Positions 58,143 to 64,000 of a DNA stretch of 64,000 bases are shown in pieces. The DNA is taken from positions 1,475,815 to 1,539,814 of the forward strand of contig JARWMV010000239.1 in the NCBI GenBank assembly GCA_030998015.1, given 5' to 3'. The position numbers and the translations under genes are program-made. The number at the start of each line of letters is the position of its first letter. The stretch's first letter is position 1. Source of the stretch: Ceratorhiza oryzae-sativae (Eukaryota; Basidiomycota; Agaricomycetes; Cantharellales; Ceratobasidiaceae). Under the pieces are notes generated by a model, which saw only the letters and a list, made by a program, of their open reading frames with translations, was not told the origin of the DNA and did not search any database.

Positions 58143-59452
58143 TGTTACAGGTCAGGGTACACTTGAATATCTAGAGCTTAAGCAAATGTAGATATGTTAG
58201 TATACACTAATCATACTCAATACTTCTTAGACTAGAGTAAGAAGGCTCAAAGTAGTTGCAATGCAATCAAGTAACACTCAAGGTAGTCTTAATCTTTCAC
58301 AGTGTAAACTGACTAATTTATAGGTATAAACAGCAAGACTACTATGGTCAGGTTCCCTTAGATATCTTAAATGTAGTTCAGCTCTAGTTGCTTGGACTAA
58401 CTGATACTAATCTTAATAATAGGCTTAAGCGAAAGCTTATAGGATAGATGGGGGGCTGCCAAATGCGTGTACTTCCTCAGCTACAGGTACTTAGATTTCC
58501 TCTAATAGCTGGTACTTAATGTCATGCTTAATCAGGCAATATTGTATCCTTATATATCTCTGTATATAAGATACAATGAATCAGACAGTATATAACTAAT
58601 ATGGTACTTTATTCCTCAGTACTAGTTATATAAGAAATCACACACAGACAAGAGAAATAGAATGAGAAAAAGAAACCAATAACCAGTCTGGGTTGAGTAG
58701 AGGAGTGAAGGTGGTCTGGAAGGGCCTCAGAGGAGATCCTTTTATACCCTGAGGAGGGCATTCCAGAGCCAAATAGATACATGCATGCCAGTGCGATCAT
58801 CAAAAGAGGGTACTGCTATACTTGGGGTACACCCTAACCCAGTATAGGATAAAAGAGTAAAGACAGGGTGTGGATCAAAGGCATTGATGCATCTGAGACC
58901 TGCTATTGGCTTGTAGATCATATTATCATAGTATATACATGTAATGAACAGAGGCTACATCTCAGTGAGTCATAAAGTGAGTCAGAGAAGCTTCTGGATC
59001 AATTTGGGAAGCTCTCCTGACTCACTGGAGTCATTAGATCTTGATTGATGGTCCAGTAAGATTCTAATGATCTTCGGGCCATTCCGGCGCGAGGATCCGG
59101 TGGATCGCGACGATCTTCGGGCAGCAGATACCGCCGAAGATTAGCTATCGATAGAGCACAAGATCACTTTGATAGCGTAAGCGGTTGCCGAGATATGAGT
59201 GGTGCAATGTTGTAATCAATATCTCCCGATAAGAAGAAATATTGCAACCTCTGTATCTCTCTGAGATCTTATCGTAAAAACTTAATAAAATATGCGTTGG
59301 AAAGCGGAAAATTTGTACTATTTAATGGAACGCAAAATAGTACAATTTGGAGTGCATACAAATTCAAGTATTTCACAAATTAATTACAGAGGCATTGCTT
59401 GAGGTTGGCAGAGCAGACTAAAATAATAAAAGAATGTTAGTGATCCATAACA
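58143..59452 (-). mobile_element. Solo LTR, complete, minus orientation
   Basis: 1310 bp, starts TGTTACAGGTCAGGG and ends GATCCATAACA, with GGGTC target duplications. It is the reverse of the LTR at 62043..63346. Promoter elements lie on the minus strand: the reverse of TATAAAAGG at 58738..58746, and AATAAAG about 125 bp downstream of it (58616-58610). No internal retrotransposon genes lie beside it, so it is solo. A CpG-rich patch at 59071..59160 has 12 CG by my count, while most of the rest has almost none. Confidence 0.88.
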
Positions 59453-62037
59453 GGGTCCAACATGATAATGGCCTAGCACCTGAACAGGGCCTTGGTGGCA
59501 ATGACAACCATGAAATGCATGGCCCAGCACTTGACCCTGGCATAGCTCCTGGCAACAACAACACTACCAGAGGCCCAGCTTTCAGTGAAGATAACCCTGC
59601 CCCTGCCAATGCAGGTCTCTGTCACAGTATTGATTTGGCAGCCATAATTGCAATGGAGGACAAGGATATTTGTAAGTACAAGATTTTGTGAGTCTTGACT
59701 AGCTAACTCACCTACTATACCATTCTACTCCCAGAGGATAACATGGATTTCAAGGATGAGGATGATGAGGATGAGGAGGTTGACAATCTGTTCATTCCCC
59801 CCCCTGGTAAGCCAAATCAACATTTCCTACCAGTGATAGCAAGCTAACTCTCCTACAGCTATTAGAAGTAGCTGGGCCACTGCCTGTATATCAAAATCAT
59901 CCAGTGATAATCAAGGATTGGGAGAGCAAGGATGAACCACAGGCTTTTGAGCATGACGTTGACACCTCATCCAAAGGTAGTCTTGAGCAAGACCCTGAGT
60001 TCCACAAACACAATGGGCCACTTGGTTTGGATGCCAATAACAAGCTGGAAATGACTGAAGAGGAGTTATGGGTGTTTCTATGACAGTACATTGGCAATAT
60101 TGCATTTGAAGAATGGATTGAGATGTGTAAGCTGTGTTTATTCAAATTGGTTTTGTTCAAATCTAACTCATCCATTTAGACAACCATGACTTGACCAAGA
60201 TGGACTGCAAGACCCTCAAGTTCCTGGCTGCCTGTCTCTGCTTGCACTTCTCATGGGCAATGTACAAGGACCTGCACTTACACACCTGCAAGGAGTTTGG
60301 ACTACCCAGCAATTTTGCTGCCTGGCACCACCTCAAGATACTCTTGGGCTTGGAGTCTTGCCTGTATGACATGTGTATTCAATCTTGCATGTGCTATGTC
60401 AGCAAGCACTGAGACCTTGAAGTTTGCCTGTACTGCCAAGAACCCTGATTTAGCAATGGAAAACCCTGGCATACTTTCATGTATACCCCCCTTATTCTGC
60501 AGCTAATTGCCCTCTTTCAGAATGCCTGTTCTGTCATGAACATGGGGCATTGTGCCAAACACAAGTTGCATTGAGCCACCCACCCCAACATAATCTCAGA
60601 TGTCTTGGACAGGGAGATATATTGGACACTGCAGCAGACTCAAGTCAAACCAGATGAGAACTATTGGTATTTCAATAGTCCCAATGATATTGCACTTGGA
60701 CTGGGGACTGATGGCTTTTCTATGTTCAAGCAACAATGACACAAGGGGAACTTGACTGCACGGCCACTCATACTGGTCAACTACAACCTTCATACCTCAA
60801 TTTGGACCCATCTCAAGAACATCATCAGTGTTGGTGTCATTCCTGGGCCTACAGAGTGCAAGGGTATAAACTTGTTCCTCATTCCCCTCATCAAGGAGCT
60901 TTTGCAGCTTGCCAACAGTGTTGATGTGATTAAAGTGGCAGTCAGAATAGACCTTGTACAGGGTGATGTTCTTCTGTTCAAGTTACAAGCCTTTCTTATT
61001 ATTCCATTCAGTGACATCCCAGCAATTTTGAAGCTACTCTTACTTAGGGGGCACAATGCCATGACCCTGTGCCAAACATGTCTCATACCAGGTACAGCAT
61101 ACCACAGTCAGACAGTGACATATTATGTTCCTTTGACCCCCCCTAAAGCCCCCAAGGTGGAGCATGTTGAGGTGGTGTCCCCCAACAAGCTGAATCTTTT
61201 CATGTGCACACATGACAATTTCTTGTACTACTTCGATTGGCTTGCTAGGCTTCCTGACTCCCCAGAATGCACCTGACTCTCACAGGAATGTGGACTTCAT
61301 GGGAAGCCTGTGCTTGCAAGCCTCAAGTTGATTGACCTTTCAAGCTGTGCACCATACAAGATGATGCATCTCATATTTGAAAACTTGGTTGTCAATATGG
61401 TTAAGCACTGGAAGGGGATATTCAAGTGGATCATGCAGGGCAATGAGCCTTATGTTCTAGGTAATGACACATGGAAGCTGATTGGAGAACAGACTGTAGT
61501 GGCAGCAAAGATGATACTGTTGCAGTTTGTCAGTTTGATACCCAATCTTGATAAAGACTTCAAACTGTACATGGCTGAAGCGCACTCATTCTGGTTTACA
61601 TAACTTGCACCAGTTTTACTGAATGGAGTACTCCCTGATGAGTACTATGAGTAAGTCCATTTCATATATGCTTAATGACTGCACTGACATACTTATTCAA
61701 GGCATTTTCTGGCAATGTGTGAGATCATCCTTTTGTGCCTTGAACTTGAGATATCACTTGCACAGGTGGATGAGCTTGAAGTAAAAGTTCAAGAATGGGT
61801 TCAAGAATACAAAAGGTAAGCAATGCAACAACAATTCCAATTAATTTGCTGTATCATTGCCAATAGGCTTTACTATCAATATGACCACAATTGGCTCCTG
61901 GCTTGCATTCTGACAATTCATGTGCTCCTGCACATACCACATTATATCTGCCAAACCAGTCCACTTTTGGCTATGTGGTCCTTCATAATGGAGCAATTTT
62001 GTGGATTTTTGCTTAGACCAGCCCTCTTGAATCATGT

Positions 62038-62042
62038 CTGAC
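62038..62042. other. Target site duplication CTGAC of the right LTR
   Basis: CTGAC at 62038..62042 and again at 63347..63351, flanking the LTR at 62043..63346. Removing the LTR and one copy joins GTC TGA CCA TAC AAG in the transposase frame. Confidence 0.87.
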
Positions 62043-63346
62043 TGTTGTGGATCACTAACATTCTTTTATTATTTTAGTCTGCTCTGCCAACCTCAAGCAA
62101 TGCCTCTGTAATTAATTTGTGAAATACTTGAATTTGTATGCACTCTGAATTGTACTATTTAGCCTTCCATTAAATAGTACAAATTTCCCTCTCTCCAACG
62201 CATATTTTATTAAGTATTTACGATAAGATCTCAGAGAGATACAGAGGCTGCAATATTTCCTCTTATCAGGAGATATTGATTACAACATTGCAACGCTCAT
62301 ATCTCGGCAACCGCTTACGCTATCAAAGCGATCTTGTGCTCTATCGATAGCTAATCTTCGGCAGTATCTGCTGCCCGAAGATCGTCGCGATCCACCGGAT
62401 CCTCGCGCCGGAATGGCCCGAAGATCATTAGAATCTTACTGGACCATCAATCAAGATCTAATGACTCCAGTGAGTCAGGAGAGCTTCCCAAATTGATCCA
62501 GAAGCTTCTCTGACTCACTTTATGACTCACTGAGATGTAGCCTGTTCATTACATGTATATACTATGATAATATGATCTACAAGCCAATAGCAGGTCTCAG
62601 ATGCATCAATGCCTTGATCCACACCCTGTCTTTACTCTTTTATCCTATACTGGGCTAGGGTGTACCCCAAGTATAGCAGTACCCTCTTTTGATGATCGCA
62701 CTGGCATGCATGTATCTATTTGGCTCTGGAATGCCCTCCTCAGGGTATAAAAGGACCTCCTCTGAGGCCCTTCCAGACCACCTTCCTCTCTACTCAACCC
62801 AGACTGGTTATTGGTTTCTTTTCTCTTTCTATTTCTCTTGTCTGTGTGTGATTTCTTATATAACTAGTACTGAGGAATAAAGTACCATATTAGTTATATA
62901 CTGTCTGATTCATTGTATCTTATATACAGAGATATATAAGGATACAATATTGCCTGATTGAGCATGACATTAAGTACCAGCTATTAGAGGAAATATAAGT
63001 ACCTGTAGCTGAGGAAGTACACGCATTAGGCAGCCCACCATCTATCCTATAAGCTATTGCTTAAGCCTAGTGTTAAGATTAGTATCAGTTAGTCCAAGCG
63101 ACTAGGGCTGAACTACATTTAAGATATCTAAGGGAATCTGACCATAGTAGTCTTGCTGTTTATACCTATAAATTAGTCAGTTTACACTGTGAAAGATTAA
63201 GACTACCTTGAGTGTTACTTGATTGCATTGCAACTACTTTGAGCCTTCTTACTCTAGTCTAAGAAGTATTGAGTATGATTAGTGTATACTAACATATCTA
63301 CATTTGCTTAAGCTCTAGATATTCAAGTGTACCCTGACCTGTAACA
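62043..63346 (+). mobile_element. Solo LTR, complete, plus orientation
   Basis: 1304 bp, starts TGTTGTGGATCACTAAC and ends CCTGACCTGTAACA (TG...CA), with 5-bp target duplications CTGAC. Inverted relative to the left LTR. Contains TATAAAAGG at 62746..62754 and AATAAAG near 62876, so U3, R and U5 can be placed; the CpG-rich patch lies at about 62340-62425. A small frame inside (62689-62880) spans the promoter and is not a gene. Confidence 0.88.
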
Positions 63347-63653
63347 CTGACCATACAAGTTTCTCAACAACTACATTCAACAGTGTGCACAGATGCAAAT
63401 CATAGTGCATATACATAACATGCCATCACTTGTACAGCCACCCACTTGTATAGATCCTGATGATGAGGAGTTAATATCTTCAAAAGAAATAATATATGAT
63501 GTAAGTGAGTTACCCACATCTTAGTTCTTACAAATTTCCTCAGGCATACAAACACTTTGTAGACTGCAACTTCACACTTGGACAGCCAGTGGATCAACCT
63601 TATCTGGCCAGCAATCAACTCAAGAGAAGGATTACCAGATACTTCAGACTTGC

Positions 63654-64000
63654 TGTTACGGGTCAGGGTACACTTGTATATCTAGAGCTTAAGCAAATGT
63701 AGATATGTTAGTATGCACTAATTGTACTCAATACTTCTTAGACTAGAGTAAGAAGGCTCAAAGTAGTTGCAATGCAATCAAGTAACACTCAAGGTAGTCT
63801 TAATCTTTCACAGTGTAAACTGACTAATTTATAGGTATAAACAGCAAGACTACTATGGTCAGATTCCCTTAGATATCTTAAATGTAGTTCAGCCCTAGTC
63901 GCTTGGACTAACTGATACTAATCTTAACACTAGGCTTAAGCAATAGCTTATAGGATAGATGGTGGGCTGCCTAATGCGTGTACTTCCTCAGCTACAGGTA
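63654..64000 (-). mobile_element. Third LTR, cut by the window edge, minus orientation
   Basis: Starts TGTTACGGGTCAGGG at 63654 and follows the left LTR (58143 onward) base for base apart from scattered differences, such as GTATATC for GAATATC. It may be solo or the LTR of a full element continuing outside the window. Confidence 0.85.

Larger units (their letters stand above)
59458..63653 (+). pseudogene. Tnp2-type CACTA transposase remnant, split by an LTR
   Basis: Order of blocks: acidic EDNMDFKDEDDEDEEVDNLF; KLEMTEEELWVFL; LTKMDCKTLKFLAACLCLHF; ENYWYFNSPNDIALGLGTDG; RPLILVNYNLHTSIWTHLKN; VGVIPGPTECKG; QAFLIIPFSDIPAILKLLLL; RGHNAMTLCQTC; YYVPLTPP; then MHLIFENLVVNMVKHWKGIF, HFLAMCEIILLCLELEISLA and YQYDHNWLLACILTIHVLLH. 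After the LTR at 62043..63346 it continues PYKFLNNYIQQCAQMQI and RRITRYFRLA, where the next LTR begins. In-frame stops include TGA before QYIGNIAF, before HKGNLTARPL, before DLEVC and before LSQECG, and TAA before LAPVLLNG. Most fit CGA-to-TGA. The transposase is dead. Confidence 0.72.
53184..64000. mobile_element. CACTA (En/Spm)-type DNA transposon, left part, with nested LTRs
   Basis: The left terminus begins CACTGTAGAAAGCGCGTGG at 53184, after CCG as a possible 3-bp target site. Subterminal DNA follows, then a minus-strand accessory gene remnant and a plus-strand Tnp2-type transposase remnant; the right end lies beyond the window. The Tnp2 identification rests on RPLILVNYNL, VGVIPGPTECKG, QAFLIIPFSDIPAI and RGHNAMTLCQTC in order, as in CACTA transposases. 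The body is nearly CpG-free. Three LTRs have inserted into it. Placing the terminus is inference from the CACTG start and the palindromic subterminal region, since the other end cannot be compared. Confidence 0.68.

Noticed and set aside
62689..62880. Small frame repeated in each LTR
   Set aside because: It spans the LTR promoter (TATAAAAGG) and lacks conservation as a protein; position explains its repetition.
58143..63346. A single transposon with 1.3-kb terminal inverted repeats around the Tnp2 remnant
   Set aside because: Each repeat has TG...CA ends, a TATA box and poly(A) signal, and its own distinct 5-bp target duplication, so they are separate LTR insertions.

Overview
The window is nuclear DNA of a filamentous fungus. 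Genes sit 0.1 to 1 kb apart on both strands and are cut by many short GT-AG introns, mostly 45 to 75 nt. The protein families (fused betaine lipid synthase, Mia40 with a CPC motif, Bos1, Gsh1, a fungal antizyme, fungal DUF262 and LtrA-like proteins) point to an agaricomycete basidiomycete. A Rhizoctonia/Ceratobasidiaceae-type genome fits best, but that placement is inference from gene content only.

Positions 1 to about 31200 are ordinary housekeeping DNA. In order: the 5' part of KTI12 (-), an acidic disordered protein (+), ribosomal protein uS5/RPS2 (-), ornithine decarboxylase antizyme with an apparent +1 recoding site (+), an SNAPc subunit 3-like protein (+), an unknown protein (+), a metallo-beta-lactamase-fold hydrolase (-), the Golgi SNARE Bos1 (-), a small unknown protein (+), a flavin-reductase-like protein (-), a DUF262 protein with a 12-nt microexon (+), MIA40 (+), the fused betaine lipid synthase BTA1 (+), a 3.6 kb stretch with nothing recognisable, a small unknown protein (-), and glutamate-cysteine ligase GSH1 (+), which carries two closely spaced single-base frame breaks.

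Positions 31200 to 53200 are accessory DNA shaped by local duplication and decay. Two tandem tannase/feruloyl-esterase genes are both interrupted. A gene remnant is interrupted by a MITE-like element. Then come an intact CDF metal transporter with a GC-AG intron, two intact LtrA-like membrane protein genes with a decayed third copy between them (itself holding another MITE-like element), and a broken CLC chloride channel gene.

From 53184 to the right edge lies what I read as the left part of a CACTA (En/Spm) DNA transposon. It starts with CACTGTAGAAAG, has palindrome-rich subterminal DNA, and carries a decayed minus-strand accessory gene and a decayed Tnp2-type transposase on the plus strand. 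Its body is almost free of CpG, and its in-frame stops mostly look like CGA-to-TGA changes, as expected of cytosine methylation followed by deamination. Three LTRs (about 1.3 kb; two complete, one cut by the edge) have inserted into it in opposite orientations. The two complete ones have their own 5-bp target duplications. Removing one of them together with one duplication restores the transposase reading frame, so the order of events can be read: CACTA arrival, then LTR insertions.

I did not find a clearly new multi-gene system. The strongest candidates for follow-up are the antizyme recoding site, the DUF262 microexon gene, the CpG-depleted nested transposon with a CpG-rich island kept inside each LTR, and the paired inactivated tannase genes.
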